This document shows positions 7,705-17,244 of a DNA stretch of 64,000 nt, in pieces. The notes under the pieces are model-generated. The model had not been told where the DNA came from, made no database searches, and saw only the letters and a program-made list of their open reading frames with translations. The stretch's first letter is position 1. The number at the start of each line of letters is the position of its first letter. Source of the DNA: Ruminiclostridium sp. (GTDB taxonomy: Bacteria; Bacillota; Clostridia; Oscillospirales; Ruminococcaceae); NCBI GenBank assembly GCA_017465545.1, contig JAFTVY010000051.1, positions 1 through 64,000 of the forward strand. Reading direction: 5' to 3'. The position numbers and the translations under genes are program-made.

Positions 7705-8502
7705 TTACATACCGCCGTGCTTTGCCTTGATTTTAAGAAACAGCTTATGCGGGATAAGTCCTAAGATAATCGGCTTTAAGGCGTAGAAAAAACCCTTTGG
7801 CATAAGCCTTAGTTTTTTAAAGCCTTCCATTCTGACTTTAAACTCATCTCTTCTTGATTTAAAGCTTATTTTTCTCTTCGCAGGCTCAAAATAAAAGCTG
7901 TACAGCTTCTTGGGTATATTGGCAGATTTATACCCCTTGGCGGTAAGCGTCATAAAAAGGTCGTAGTCCTCATATCTTCTGAGCTTACCTATAGTGCGGT
8001 ACTGATTATCGGAAAAAACTTCTTTTCTGAACATCATACTGCCGTGAATAAAAGGGGAGTTGTATAAAAAGCTGTTCTTGTCTATTTCCTGCGGCATTCT
8101 TCTTTCGCCGTAGACCTTGCCCGAGCTGTCGAACAGCTCACAGTCGGTACCGATAAAGGCTATATCAGGATTGGCGTCAAGAAAAGCTACCTGCGTTTCA
8201 AATCTTGTAGCATAACTGTAATCGTCATCGTCCTGACGTGCGATATATTTTCCCGAAGCTATAGCTATGCATCGGTTCAGCGCACAGGCGAGACCTTCGT
8301 TTTCAGGACTTGTGATAATTTTTATTCTGCTGTCGGATTCTTCTACTGCCTTCAGCGTTTTCTTCGTCGCCTCGTCTGAGCCGTCGTCACATATAATAAG
8401 CTCAAAATCCTTTTCCGTCTGGGCAAGAACCGACTCCACAGCTTTTTTCAGCATATCTTCATTGCTGTTATGAACGCCCATTATAACTGAAATCAGCGGC
8501 AT
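7705..8502 (-). CDS. Family 2 glycosyltransferase
   Basis: A GT-A fold inverting glycosyltransferase. MPLISVIMGVHN opens the Rossmann-like core, DDGSD is the nucleotide motif, and QDDDDYSY carries the DXD metal site. The C-terminal part has basic segments (FKSRRDEFKVR). The start at 8502 is preferred over an upstream ATG at 8541, because GAGGA lies six bases upstream of 8502 and the family core starts right after it; this gives 265 aa. It overlaps the end of the preceding gene by 10 bases, which implies translational coupling. It probably adds a sugar to the surface glycan exported by the neighbouring ABC system. Confidence 0.85.
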   Translation of the reverse strand: MPLISVIMGVHNSNEDMLKKAVESVLAQTEKDFELIICDDGSDEATKKTLKAVEESDSRIKIITSPENEGLACALNRCIAIASGKYIARQDDDDYSYATRFETQVAFLDANPDIAFIGTDCELFDSSGKVYGERRMPQEIDKNSFLYNSPFIHGSMMFRKEVFSDNQYRTIGKLRRYEDYDLFMTLTAKGYKSANIPKKLYSFYFEPAKRKISFKSRRDEFKVRMEGFKKLRLMPKGFFYALKPIILGLIPHKLFLKIKAKHGGM

Positions 8503-9833
8503 ACATTCCTCTTTTCCTTCATAAGCCTCAGCTTTTCCCACAGTCTTACACTCATTCTGTAAAACGCCTTCGGTCTTGCATCCGACAATGCAATAGTGCC
8601 GTAAAGCCAGTAAACGCCTTTGTCGGGGTATATGTTTTTACCCTTTATCTTATTCAGCATTCTTATAGGGAATAATAATCTTTTTAAGCTCTTCTTATCG
8701 CATTTTTCCGCAAGTGGAGTTATATAAAGCTCGGTAGCGTCATCACAGAAGGGGAATGCCCCGATAATCTGCGCCTCGTCCTTCTGAGGCTTATACATAA
8801 GGGCTATAAGAAGCTTTCTTGTAATTCCTTTAAGCGTCTTATCCTCTGCCGTTATCGGAATATCCACGTTTTGCGCAAAGGCTGTTATAATTTCTATCTG
8901 TTTTTCGGCAAGACTTTTCATAGCCTCGCTCTGCTCCTTCAGAACAGGCTCATAGCCTTTATCCGTATTGCGGTAGCCGATAGTCATACCGTGAGGTGCG
9001 GCACAGAAGCATTCAAAAAGATTGTTGCAAAACTGTGGTACTGTCTTGTGTGCGTCCTCTCCTGAAAAAAGATAGGGAATAAAGCGATCCTCGTCAAGAC
9101 CTCTGAAAAGACCAAAGTAAAAACCTCTTATCCTATTCTTTACTCTGTCGCCGCATATATCCGTAAGAGCCGACTGAATAGAGCCAAGCCATCCCGTATC
9201 TGCAAGAGCAAAGGGAACATCGTCGAAAAGTCCCTGCTCTTCAAAATAGCAGATTGTATTTTCGTATGCCGTTTTGCTGTTTTCTTTAAGCGTGGATAAA
9301 AGTACTCCGCTTTTCTTTAAGCTGTCACAGAATAAAGAAAAACTGCCGTTATCCATCACCTTGTTTTCATCCTCGTGAAAACCTATATCGTCGTAAATTT
9401 TTCGTCGTTCTTCTTCGGTCAGTCCCGCTCTGCTGAGAGTATTCAGAGCGCTTTGTCCTGCACATCTGCCGAACAGACCTGCCTTTTCAAAATCCTCTGC
9501 CGTATCGCAAAGATAGTAAAGTGCATTTTTCAGCACATATCTTGAGCAGTAAAGATAGCGGCAATCCATATCTATATTCTGCTTTTCGCAGATGATTTCC
9601 GCAATTTTCTTCATTACGTATCCGTCACGGGCAAGAAAGTAAATTCTTTTTATTCCCTTTTTCTGTGCGGTTTTAAGAATCTGCCTTACGTAGCAGAAAA
9701 GTACGGGTGCAGTCACGTAGGCTGTGACCGACGTAAAAACCTCCGAACCCTCAAAAAGACCGCACGTTTTGTCGGCGGTCTTTAAAAGCTGTTCGGATTT
9801 TTTCAGTATCTTCTGATATTTCTTTATATTCAA
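8493..9833 (-). CDS. Uncharacterised glycan-cluster protein, resembling the C-terminal part of COG5610 HAD-like proteins
   Basis: 446 residues with no signal peptide. The segment RIYFLARDGYVMKKIAEII (about 63-81) resembles a conserved motif of COG5610-type predicted HAD-superfamily proteins found beside glycosyltransferases. A canonical DxDxT phosphatase motif is not obvious. The start is a TTG at 9831-9833 overlapping the previous stop (TTGA), with GGAGG seven bases upstream, so it is translationally coupled to the GT4 gene. Genetic context (GT4 before, GT2 after) places it in surface-polysaccharide assembly. The biochemical function is unknown. Confidence 0.6.
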   Translation of the reverse strand: MNIKKYQKILKKSEQLLKTADKTCGLFEGSEVFTSVTAYVTAPVLFCYVRQILKTAQKKGIKRIYFLARDGYVMKKIAEIICEKQNIDMDCRYLYCSRYVLKNALYYLCDTAEDFEKAGLFGRCAGQSALNTLSRAGLTEEERRKIYDDIGFHEDENKVMDNGSFSLFCDSLKKSGVLLSTLKENSKTAYENTICYFEEQGLFDDVPFALADTGWLGSIQSALTDICGDRVKNRIRGFYFGLFRGLDEDRFIPYLFSGEDAHKTVPQFCNNLFECFCAAPHGMTIGYRNTDKGYEPVLKEQSEAMKSLAEKQIEIITAFAQNVDIPITAEDKTLKGITRKLLIALMYKPQKDEAQIIGAFPFCDDATELYITPLAEKCDKKSLKRLLFPIRMLNKIKGKNIYPDKGVYWLYGTIALSDARPKAFYRMSVRLWEKLRLMKEKRNVCR

Positions 9834-11014
9834 TTTACTGCCTCCGCAGGAACAGATTTGGCTTCGGTGACTGTCTCCTCAGCCTCTTCTGTCATAAAGT
9901 CGTTATATATTTCAGCCATCTCGGCAACGGCATTTGAAAGTCTGTATTGTCCTGATTTTTCTCTGCCGTTATTTCCGAGCTTTTTGCAAAGCTCCTTATC
10001 CTTCGATAAAAGCTCTATAGCCTTTGTAAAGCCTTGAAGATCCTCCGCCTTGCAGATAAGAGCATTTTCTCCCTGCACAGCGTATTCTCTCGTACCTCTG
10101 TTATCCGATACGATAAGAGGCAGACCTGCCGCCATAGCTTCTATCGCCGCCATGCCAAGACCTTCTCTGTAGCTTGGGAAAATGAAGGCGTCGGCGCAGT
10201 TTAAAAGCTCCTTGGCGTCAAAGCGGTAGCCTGCAAACTTTATTCTGTCCTGTGCAGAAAGCTCCTTTGCAAGCTCCTTGCATTCTTCAAGAAGCTTACC
10301 GCTTCCGCAGACTAAAAGATATACGTCCTTGTTAGCGGCTACAGCCCTTATGGAGGTGGTTATATTCTTGTTTTCGTTTATCTCGGAATTGGACATAACA
10401 AGAAAAGCATTTTCGGGGATACCGAATTCCTTACGCATCTCTTCTCTTGTACGTGAAGGATTTTCCACAGCGGTGAAATCTCCGCCGATGCTATGTATCT
10501 TATATACCTTGCATTTCTTGTTTTTGCTGAATTTTACAGCCGCCGCATAATCCTCTTCGTTTATGGTTATCAGTCCGTCGGTATGCTTTACCAGCATTTT
10601 TTCAATCATATAATACAGCTTGCTTGCCTTTGGCGCACCCTTGTAGAAATGGAAGCCGTGGGCGGTATAAAGCATATACGTACCCTTTTTACGTTCCTTT
10701 CTCAGCGACATTCTTGCGATCGCCGCCGCTACCGGTGTGTGACAATGGACGATATCGTAGCGATTCTGTTCTACAAGCTTTTTCAGTTCCTTGTAGGAGG
10801 TGAGATTTCTTGTTGCGAAGGGAGAACGATAGAAGGGAATCTGATAGTATTTGTCACAGTAGGGAATTTCCACCTTATCGCCCTTTTCAAAATCGTTACC
10901 TGCACATACGTGTACGGTATAGCCCTGCTCTTTAAACCATCTGAGATAGGGAACGTGGAATTGTAAAATATGTTTTTTAGCAACAGACGCCACAAATAAA
11001 ACCTTTTTAGACAA
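9830..11014 (-). CDS. Family 4 glycosyltransferase (EpsD/CapM-like)
   Basis: A GT-B fold retaining glycosyltransferase. The N-terminal acceptor domain begins KKVLFVASVAKKHI and contains HCHTPVAAA. The C-terminal nucleotide-sugar domain has FIFPSYREGLGMAAIEAM, the E-x7-E motif. The start is a TTG at 11012-11014 with a GGGG-containing site about nine bases upstream. The Ala/Glu-rich C-terminal 20 residues are extra. It is the first gene of the unit GT4, unknown protein, GT2, driven by a consensus promoter at 11076-11104. Confidence 0.87.
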   Translation of the reverse strand: MSKKVLFVASVAKKHILQFHVPYLRWFKEQGYTVHVCAGNDFEKGDKVEIPYCDKYYQIPFYRSPFATRNLTSYKELKKLVEQNRYDIVHCHTPVAAAIARMSLRKERKKGTYMLYTAHGFHFYKGAPKASKLYYMIEKMLVKHTDGLITINEEDYAAAVKFSKNKKCKVYKIHSIGGDFTAVENPSRTREEMRKEFGIPENAFLVMSNSEINENKNITTSIRAVAANKDVYLLVCGSGKLLEECKELAKELSAQDRIKFAGYRFDAKELLNCADAFIFPSYREGLGMAAIEAMAAGLPLIVSDNRGTREYAVQGENALICKAEDLQGFTKAIELLSKDKELCKKLGNNGREKSGQYRLSNAVAEMAEIYNDFMTEEAEETVTEAKSVPAEAVN

Positions 11015-11075
11015 ATTCTCACACCCCTTCCGATAGTTTTCTGCAAAAAGACATACGTATAATTATACACTATAT

Positions 11076-11104
11076 ATTATACTATAAGGATTGTTGCTTG
11101 TCAA
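11076..11104 (-). promoter_or_regulatory. Consensus promoter of the glycosyltransferase unit
   Basis: Minus-strand TTGACA (11099-11104), 17 bases, then TATAAT (11076-11081). Both hexamers are perfect. Confidence 0.9.
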
Positions 11105-11111
11105 CTGTAAA

Positions 11112-11160
11112 AAGAATGAAAAAAGAGGAGAAATCACGCCCGAAAGCCCGATTTCTCCTC
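11112..11160 (-). terminator. Terminator of the aminotransferase-trpS-ABC operon
   Basis: GAGGAGAAATC (11125-11135) pairs with GATTTCTCCTC (11150-11160), an 11-bp stem. Read on the minus strand it is followed by TTTTTTC and more T residues, just after the stop codon of the ABC gene at 11170. Confidence 0.85.
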
Positions 11161-11169
11161 GGTATTATT

Positions 11170-13335
11170 TTATTTTTTCAGCTTTGCCGTTTGCCTTTGC
11201 GCCATAACAAGATTGTAATATACACCCTTGTTTTTAAGAAGCTCGGTATGAGTACCGATTTCGGCAACCTTGCCCTTGTCAAGGACTATAAGCCTGTCTG
11301 CATTGGCAAGGGTTGAAAGTCTGTGAGCAATAGCAATCGTCGTTCTGCCTGCAATAAGACGGTCAAGAGCGTCCTGTATCTGTTTTTCCGTCTCGGTATC
11401 AAGAGAGGCGGTAGCCTCGTCAAGTATCAATATTTTAGGATCGTGCAGAATTGCTCTTGCAATGGCGATTCTCTGTCTTTCGCCGCCTGAAATACTGTAG
11501 CCCCGTTCTCCGACTATCGTGTTATAGCCGTCAGGCATACGGGTTATGAAGCTGTGGCAGTTTGCAATCTTTGCGGCGGTTATTATCTCCTCAAAGCTTG
11601 CGTCAGGCTTTGCATAACGGATGTTTTCCAGTACCGTACCGCTGAATAAGAAGGTTTCCTGCAGTACGACACCCACCTGACTGCGCAGAGAGTTCTGTGA
11701 AATATCCTTTATATCCATACCGTCGATTTTTATAACGCCTGCCGTGGGATCGTACAGTCTCATAATAAGATTTATAAGAGTGGATTTTCCAACGCCCGAA
11801 TGACCGACAATGCCTATCATTTCACCCTTCTTTATACTGAAGCTTATATCCTTCAGTACGGGGTTATATGCCTTGTAGCCGAAAAAGACGTTCTGAAAAT
11901 CAATATCGCCCTCAATCTCTATATCCTTTGCGGACTCGTTATCCCTGATGTCATTCTGCTCTTCTAAAACCTCGAATACCTTTCCTGCGCTTACTTTAGC
12001 CTGTGCCAGGACTCTTGGCAGGGAGGTCAGCCACTGTATCGGGCCGTAAAGCATATATACGTAGGTGGTGAACTGGATAAGCTCGCCCAGCTGCATCTGT
12101 CCGCCCAGTATCATACTGCCGCCGAAGAACAGCGCACAGAATTCACCTATCGTGAATACGTATCTTATAGGCGGCTGTACCATATACCAGAGTATATCAG
12201 CTCTTTTTACTGCGTCCGCCCATTTGCCGGATGCCTTTCTGTAGGCCTCTATCTCTCTTTCCTCACCGCCGTAGTTCTTTACTACTCTTACTCCGTGCAG
12301 TACGTCATGAAGAAGCTCACTTGCTCTGCACTGGCATCTCCATACTCTGCTGTAGCGGATGCTTATTGCATTGAAGGATTTAATTGACAGATATGCCGCA
12401 AAGGGCAGGGGGATAACAACGATAAGCGCCAATTTCCAGTTGGTGACAAACATAATTATCACAAGTGCCACAAGAGCCACCGTCTGGAATATCATATCCT
12501 TGCCCTGTCTTGTCATAAAGTCCTGCAGGGTTGCGGCGTCGCCGGATACTCTGTTGATAAGCTCACCTGCGGTACGCTTTGCCACGTTGCTCATGGACAG
12601 ATCCTGAGTCTTGTTGAAGATGTCACGCCTTAAATCCCTGCCGTAGGCGGTGGAAATCTTGTAATTGCTGTTCTCCTGTAGCAGCCTGAAGCCGACGGAG
12701 GACAGATTCATAACCAGTATACAAGCGGCAACCTTGAAGAATAACGCCCAGTCGGCATTGTTCGGTACGATAAGGTCGTCAACCAGTATTCTCTGGAATA
12801 TGGGGTTTATTACGTCGAAGGCGTAAAGCATAAAGGTGGCGAAAAGTGAGAAGAAAAACTGCTTTTTGTAGGGTGCAAGTCTTTTTATAAGCTTTACGAA
12901 TACACCCTTATCGCCCTCGCAGTAAACGCATTTTTTAGAGCCGTTAAGGCTTATTCCGCATTTCGGACAAGCGGGCTCGTCTGCGTCGGTGGTTTCTGTG
13001 AATATTCCTGTTTTGAGATAATGCTCTATTATCTTTGCAAGCTCGGCAAATCTCATAAAGTGCTTTTGCGAAAAGGCACAGACAAATTTCTGCTTGCCGA
13101 GTGCATCCTTTACGCAAAGCATCGAACAGCCGATAAGCTGTTCTACTTCGATTTCCATAATATCCTCCAGCAGGAACTGTTCACAAAGCTCACCGTTATA
13201 ATATACCGACAGCTTTTCCTTTGTAGCTGTCAGATGACCGTCAGTCCTTTTTGCACTGCGGTCTATGTCAAAGGGGAGAGAAAAGACTACACTCTGTTCA
13301 TCTACGCCCTTTGGCAACGATAGCTTTAAATTCAT
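11170..13335 (-). CDS. ABC exporter with N-terminal sensor-like domain and zinc ribbon (subunit 2)
   Basis: 721 aa. Residues 1-110 form a small beta-rich domain of unknown type. A zinc ribbon follows (C123, C126, C136, C139; CPKCG...CVYC). The rest is an ABC exporter half: six membrane helices (about 155-440), then an ATPase with GHSGVGKST, the signature ISGGERQR and ILILDEATASLD. It lies 27 bases after the DUF1854 gene. With the ABC protein at 13911-16184 it likely forms a heterodimer. Related ABC/DUF1854 sets in proteobacteria are annotated as cyanophycin-metabolism-associated transporters; no cyanophycin synthetase or cyanophycinase is present in this window, so the substrate is open. Confidence 0.85.
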   Translation of the reverse strand: MNLKLSLPKGVDEQSVVFSLPFDIDRSAKRTDGHLTATKEKLSVYYNGELCEQFLLEDIMEIEVEQLIGCSMLCVKDALGKQKFVCAFSQKHFMRFAELAKIIEHYLKTGIFTETTDADEPACPKCGISLNGSKKCVYCEGDKGVFVKLIKRLAPYKKQFFFSLFATFMLYAFDVINPIFQRILVDDLIVPNNADWALFFKVAACILVMNLSSVGFRLLQENSNYKISTAYGRDLRRDIFNKTQDLSMSNVAKRTAGELINRVSGDAATLQDFMTRQGKDMIFQTVALVALVIIMFVTNWKLALIVVIPLPFAAYLSIKSFNAISIRYSRVWRCQCRASELLHDVLHGVRVVKNYGGEEREIEAYRKASGKWADAVKRADILWYMVQPPIRYVFTIGEFCALFFGGSMILGGQMQLGELIQFTTYVYMLYGPIQWLTSLPRVLAQAKVSAGKVFEVLEEQNDIRDNESAKDIEIEGDIDFQNVFFGYKAYNPVLKDISFSIKKGEMIGIVGHSGVGKSTLINLIMRLYDPTAGVIKIDGMDIKDISQNSLRSQVGVVLQETFLFSGTVLENIRYAKPDASFEEIITAAKIANCHSFITRMPDGYNTIVGERGYSISGGERQRIAIARAILHDPKILILDEATASLDTETEKQIQDALDRLIAGRTTIAIAHRLSTLANADRLIVLDKGKVAEIGTHTELLKNKGVYYNLVMAQRQTAKLKK

Positions 13336-13362
13336 ACTATATAGTCATTCCTTCCTATGGGT

Positions 13363-13896
13363 TTAAATGAACAGCTGAAGCTTCTTTACGCTCGCCTTGT
13401 CAAGCTGCTCCACCTCAGGCACACAGTAGCGGTTGCCGTCGGCGTCGGTAACGGACAGCATCTTGTTCTGTATCATACGGAAATTATGCCACCAGTCGTT
13501 TACTGCAATCTTTTTCGGACCTGCAGTAGTTTCAGCCTCTAAAAACAGATAACCCATACGGTTGTCAGTGATCTTGTTTATCTTTGTTATTACGGGGATG
13601 TAGTATTTGAAGGAAAGATATTCTCTCACGATCTTCTGCTTTTCTTCCGAGAGCTTTCTTATATCCTCAATTACTCCTATCTCCTTCCATTCGTTATCCT
13701 CGGTCTTGTAGGTAACGCTTATATACTTTTCCTCATTCATAAAGGGAACAAGTCTTGTAAGACTTACTCTTTCGTAGGTTTCTCCGAAGGCTTCTGCGTT
13801 TAAAAATCCGCTTTCCGCCTTATGGAGAGCTATATCCTTATCTGTGAGTATCTTCAGCGTATCCACTTCAAAAACCGATTCGGTATTCTTTATCAT
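13363..13896 (-). CDS. DUF1854 family protein
   Basis: 177 aa, soluble, with no signal peptide. Conserved-looking segments are LTRLVPFMNEEKYISV, REYLSFKYYIPVITKI and VNDWWHNFRMI, typical of DUF1854. The family has no established activity but recurs beside ABC exporters. Here it lies between two ABC subunits with gaps of 14 and 27 bases, so it is probably a dedicated partner or regulator of that exporter. AAAGGAG precedes the ATG by six bases. Confidence 0.75.
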   Translation of the reverse strand: MIKNTESVFEVDTLKILTDKDIALHKAESGFLNAEAFGETYERVSLTRLVPFMNEEKYISVTYKTEDNEWKEIGVIEDIRKLSEEKQKIVREYLSFKYYIPVITKINKITDNRMGYLFLEAETTAGPKKIAVNDWWHNFRMIQNKMLSVTDADGNRYCVPEVEQLDKASVKKLQLFI

Positions 13897-13910
13897 ATAA
13901 AGCTCCTTTC

Positions 13911-16184
13911 TCAGTCGATTCCGATTGATTTCAGCGACATACTCTGCAGCTTGTATAAATCGTAATACTTGCCGCCGCTACGGATAAGCTCATCGTGAGT
14001 TCCGCTCTCCTTAAGCTCTCCGTTTTCGATTACGCATAAGGCGTCGGCATCTCGCAGAGTTGATAATCTGTGGGCAATGGCAATGATCGTTCTGCCCTCT
14101 TTAAGATTATCTATAGCGCTTTGTATCTTTCTTTCGGTAGCGGTATCCATAGCCGCCGTAGCCTCGTCAAGAATCAGGATATTAGGCTTCTGGATAAGCG
14201 CTCTTGCAATGGATATTCTTTGCTTTTCACCGCCCGACAGACTTACTCCGCCACTACCCGTTACGGTATCGTAGCCTTCGGGTAGCTTCATTATAAAGTC
14301 GTGGGCGTTGGCGTTTTTAGCCGCTTCTATAACCTCTTCCATAGTAGCGTCGGGACGGGCGTAGCGGATATTATCCGCAATGGTTCCCATAAAGAGATAG
14401 GTCTCCTGGGATACAACGCCGATATTCTTTCTCAGCACCTCGAAGGGTATCTTCTTTACGGGTATACCGTCTATGGTGATTTCACCGGAAGTAACGTCAT
14501 ACATACGGGAGATAAGATTTATGATAGTGGTCTTACCTGCGCCCGTCTTACCGACAATGCCGGTAAATTCTCCCGACTTTGTGCTGAGCGAAATATTCTT
14601 CAGTATCGGTCTGCCCGCTTCATACTCAAAGGTTACGTTTTTAAAGCAGATATCACCCTTTAAGATTCCACCGGGGATATCGGCAGGCTCACGGGGAGGC
14701 TTTACCGAAGGCTCGCTGTCCAGAATCTCAAACATTCTGCCTGCGGCGTCGGTACATCTTGCCCAGTCGTTACCCATATACATAAAGAAGAATACGGGAT
14801 CCCATACGATACCGAAGTAGCTTATAAGCAACGTAAGACCGCCAAGCTCCAGCTTGCCCAGTAGTACAAGGGCAACGCCAAGACAGTATATAAGTCCGTT
14901 GCAGACTGCGTAAAGTCCCGTCTGAAAGGGGAAGAACTGTGCGTTTCTCTTGTCTCTGTTGTATTCAGCAGTATAAAGACCGTCATTCTTCACACCAAAA
15001 CGGCTTATTTCCTGCTCCTCTCTTGCAAATGCCTTTACAACTCTGTGTCCGTTGAGAGCGTCGGTCAGTACCGCATTTACTCCACGTCTTGCAATATCTC
15101 TGTTTCTCCAGTGTCTGCGCTGTCCACGAAGCCAGATAATTTCAAACAGCAATACCAGGAATACTACCACAAACATACAAAGAGCGATAATGGGATTTAC
15201 CATAAGCATAAGCACCACAAGGCCTAAAATCTTTATCATGTTTGCAATGAACTGCGGTACTATATCCACGAAAAAGCAGTAGACGTCAAAGCTGTCACGG
15301 TCAACTCTTCCCATAAGAGAGCCCGTCTGCTTTGTTGTAAAGAAGGATAGCGACAGCTTCTGCATTGATGCAAATATGCTTGTACGGAGCTTATGTATTA
15401 CCTGCGGGGTGACTATGCTGATTATTATTCCATAGACAATCGAAAAGATAGTCGATACCAGCGAAAAAGCCGCCATACCAAGTATTACGAAGAGTATCTG
15501 TCCGTAGTATTCTCCGCCCTCGGTCAGTACCTCGTCGTATAAAAGCTTTGTTCCGAAATAGGGAGATATAAGTCCTAAGGCTACCGAAATACCGATAAGT
15601 GCAAGGATTATAAAAATCTGCAGCTTATAGTCTTTGAACATGCCAAGTAGCCTCTTGAAAACCCAGGTACGCTTGGTACAATGGGGACAAAAGGCTCTGT
15701 TAGGGTCGGGGTACTTGCGCTCACACTTGGGACAGTAAAGATTCTTATCGTCAAGAGCGGAATCGTCGGGCGTTTCCCCTTTTTTAATTGTGGAATAGCG
15801 ACGACAGAACTGCTCGAACTTTTCCGAAAATCCACCCGAAAAAAGTGCAAGCTGTCTGCTGTCACCGTCTTTCATTTTTGCCATAAGGCGAGCTGTAAAC
15901 TGATAACGGTCAACGTACAGCTCTTCTATATCCGTGTTGTCAAATTCGCAGAAGTCCTTGAAATCAAACTGCGAATCATAGGTCTTTTTGTTTCTGACAA
16001 GTCTGTCATAGCCTGACATCATATATAAGCTCTTCTCGTCAAAGGTTATATACACGTCGTAATAACAGCCCTCGCTGTCCATATCCGCCTTTACGCAGTA
16101 GAGCAGTTTTTCAGTATCAACCGCTCTTTTTATAAAGGCTTCCTCGACAGCGGGAGTCAGCTTGTCAAAGTATTTCATCTTCAT
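13911..16184 (-). CDS. ABC exporter with N-terminal sensor-like domain and zinc ribbon (subunit 1)
   Basis: 757 aa from the ATG at 16184, chosen because AAAGGA lies eight bases upstream; a GTG at 16223 would add 13 unconvincing residues. Residues 1-140 are a beta-rich domain (YYDVYITFDEKSLYMMSGY) shared in plan with the partner ABC. A zinc ribbon (C151, C154, C166, C169) follows, then six membrane helices and an ATPase with GKTGAGKTT, the signature LSGGEKQR and ILILDEATAAMD. The matching layout of the two ABC genes around DUF1854 points to a heterodimeric exporter controlled from the cytoplasmic N-termini. It lies 42 bases after trpS. Confidence 0.85.
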   Translation of the reverse strand: MKMKYFDKLTPAVEEAFIKRAVDTEKLLYCVKADMDSEGCYYDVYITFDEKSLYMMSGYDRLVRNKKTYDSQFDFKDFCEFDNTDIEELYVDRYQFTARLMAKMKDGDSRQLALFSGGFSEKFEQFCRRYSTIKKGETPDDSALDDKNLYCPKCERKYPDPNRAFCPHCTKRTWVFKRLLGMFKDYKLQIFIILALIGISVALGLISPYFGTKLLYDEVLTEGGEYYGQILFVILGMAAFSLVSTIFSIVYGIIISIVTPQVIHKLRTSIFASMQKLSLSFFTTKQTGSLMGRVDRDSFDVYCFFVDIVPQFIANMIKILGLVVLMLMVNPIIALCMFVVVFLVLLFEIIWLRGQRRHWRNRDIARRGVNAVLTDALNGHRVVKAFAREEQEISRFGVKNDGLYTAEYNRDKRNAQFFPFQTGLYAVCNGLIYCLGVALVLLGKLELGGLTLLISYFGIVWDPVFFFMYMGNDWARCTDAAGRMFEILDSEPSVKPPREPADIPGGILKGDICFKNVTFEYEAGRPILKNISLSTKSGEFTGIVGKTGAGKTTIINLISRMYDVTSGEITIDGIPVKKIPFEVLRKNIGVVSQETYLFMGTIADNIRYARPDATMEEVIEAAKNANAHDFIMKLPEGYDTVTGSGGVSLSGGEKQRISIARALIQKPNILILDEATAAMDTATERKIQSAIDNLKEGRTIIAIAHRLSTLRDADALCVIENGELKESGTHDELIRSGGKYYDLYKLQSMSLKSIGID

Positions 16185-16226
16185 CTGTGTCGTCCTTTCT
16201 CTTTTCAGAAAGGGAAAAGTCACAGC

Positions 16227-17225
16227 TTAAAGAACTATAAAGCCTACCTTCTTATATACCTTCTGAAGTGTCTTTCTCGTTGTCTTGAACGCCTTTTCTG
16301 CGCCCTTTCTCATACACTCGTCAATATACTTCTTGTCGGCAATTATCTTGGCAAATTCCGTCTGCATAGGTGCTAAATGGTCTGCAACCACTTCACCTAC
16401 CGCTAACTTGAATTCACCGTAGCCCTTTCCAGCAAATTCCTTTTCGATTTCCTCAAAGGATTTTCCGGTAACAGCGCTGTAGATGGACATAAGGTTGTTT
16501 ATGCCGTCCTTACCTTCACGATAAGCGATAAGTGAATCGCTGTCTGTTACCGCACGCTTGAATTTTCTTATAATGGTATCTCTGTCGTCAAGTACGGAAA
16601 TGCTTCCGTTGGGGTTCTCATCTGATTTTGACATCTTCTTTTCAGGGCTCTGCAGGGACATTACCTTTGCGCCTGTCTTTGCAATATAAGGCTCAGGTAC
16701 GATAAAGGTATCGCCGTGTACCTGATTGAAGCGCTGTGCAATGTTTCTTGCAAGCTCCAGATGCTGCTTCTGGTCAATACCTACCGGTACTAAGTCAGCC
16801 TGATAAGCAAGAATATCAGCCGCCATAAGTACGGGATAGGTGAAAAGACCTGCATTTACGTTTTCGGGATGCTTTGCAGACTTGTCCTTGAACTGTGTCA
16901 TTCTTGAAAGCTCGCCGAACTGTGTGTAGCAGGAAAGCACCCATGAAAGCTCTGCATGCTGACAGTTGTGACTCTGCACGAAGGCAGTTGACTTGTCAGG
17001 GTCAACGCCCATAGCAAGAAGCAGGGCATAGCTTTCGTTTATCTGCTTCTTTAACTTCTGGGGGTCCTGTCTTACCGTTATAGAGTGCAGGTCTACTATA
17101 CTGTAGGTGCATTCGTACTCATCCTGTAATTTTATCCAGTTTACCAGCGCACCGAGATAGTTTCCGAGGTGCGGTGTATTTGTGGGCTGTATGCCGCTGA
17201 ATATACGCTTTTTTGTTTCTTCCAT
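16227..17225 (-). CDS. trpS: Tryptophanyl-tRNA synthetase
   Basis: A class I synthetase that charges tRNA-Trp. The HIGH-type motif is in QPTNTPHLGNYLGAL near residues 12-26 and the KMSKS loop is KKMSKSDENPNGS near 190. The ATG at 17225 gives 332 aa, the normal length, and follows an AAAGGACGG site; a longer frame to 17276 would add 17 residues that do not belong to the family. It starts 19 bases after the aminotransferase gene. No T-box anticodon leader was found for this operon. Confidence 0.95.
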   Translation of the reverse strand: MEETKKRIFSGIQPTNTPHLGNYLGALVNWIKLQDEYECTYSIVDLHSITVRQDPQKLKKQINESYALLLAMGVDPDKSTAFVQSHNCQHAELSWVLSCYTQFGELSRMTQFKDKSAKHPENVNAGLFTYPVLMAADILAYQADLVPVGIDQKQHLELARNIAQRFNQVHGDTFIVPEPYIAKTGAKVMSLQSPEKKMSKSDENPNGSISVLDDRDTIIRKFKRAVTDSDSLIAYREGKDGINNLMSIYSAVTGKSFEEIEKEFAGKGYGEFKLAVGEVVADHLAPMQTEFAKIIADKKYIDECMRKGAEKAFKTTRKTLQKVYKKVGFIVL

Positions 17226-17244
17226 TGTTATATCCGTCCTTTGA

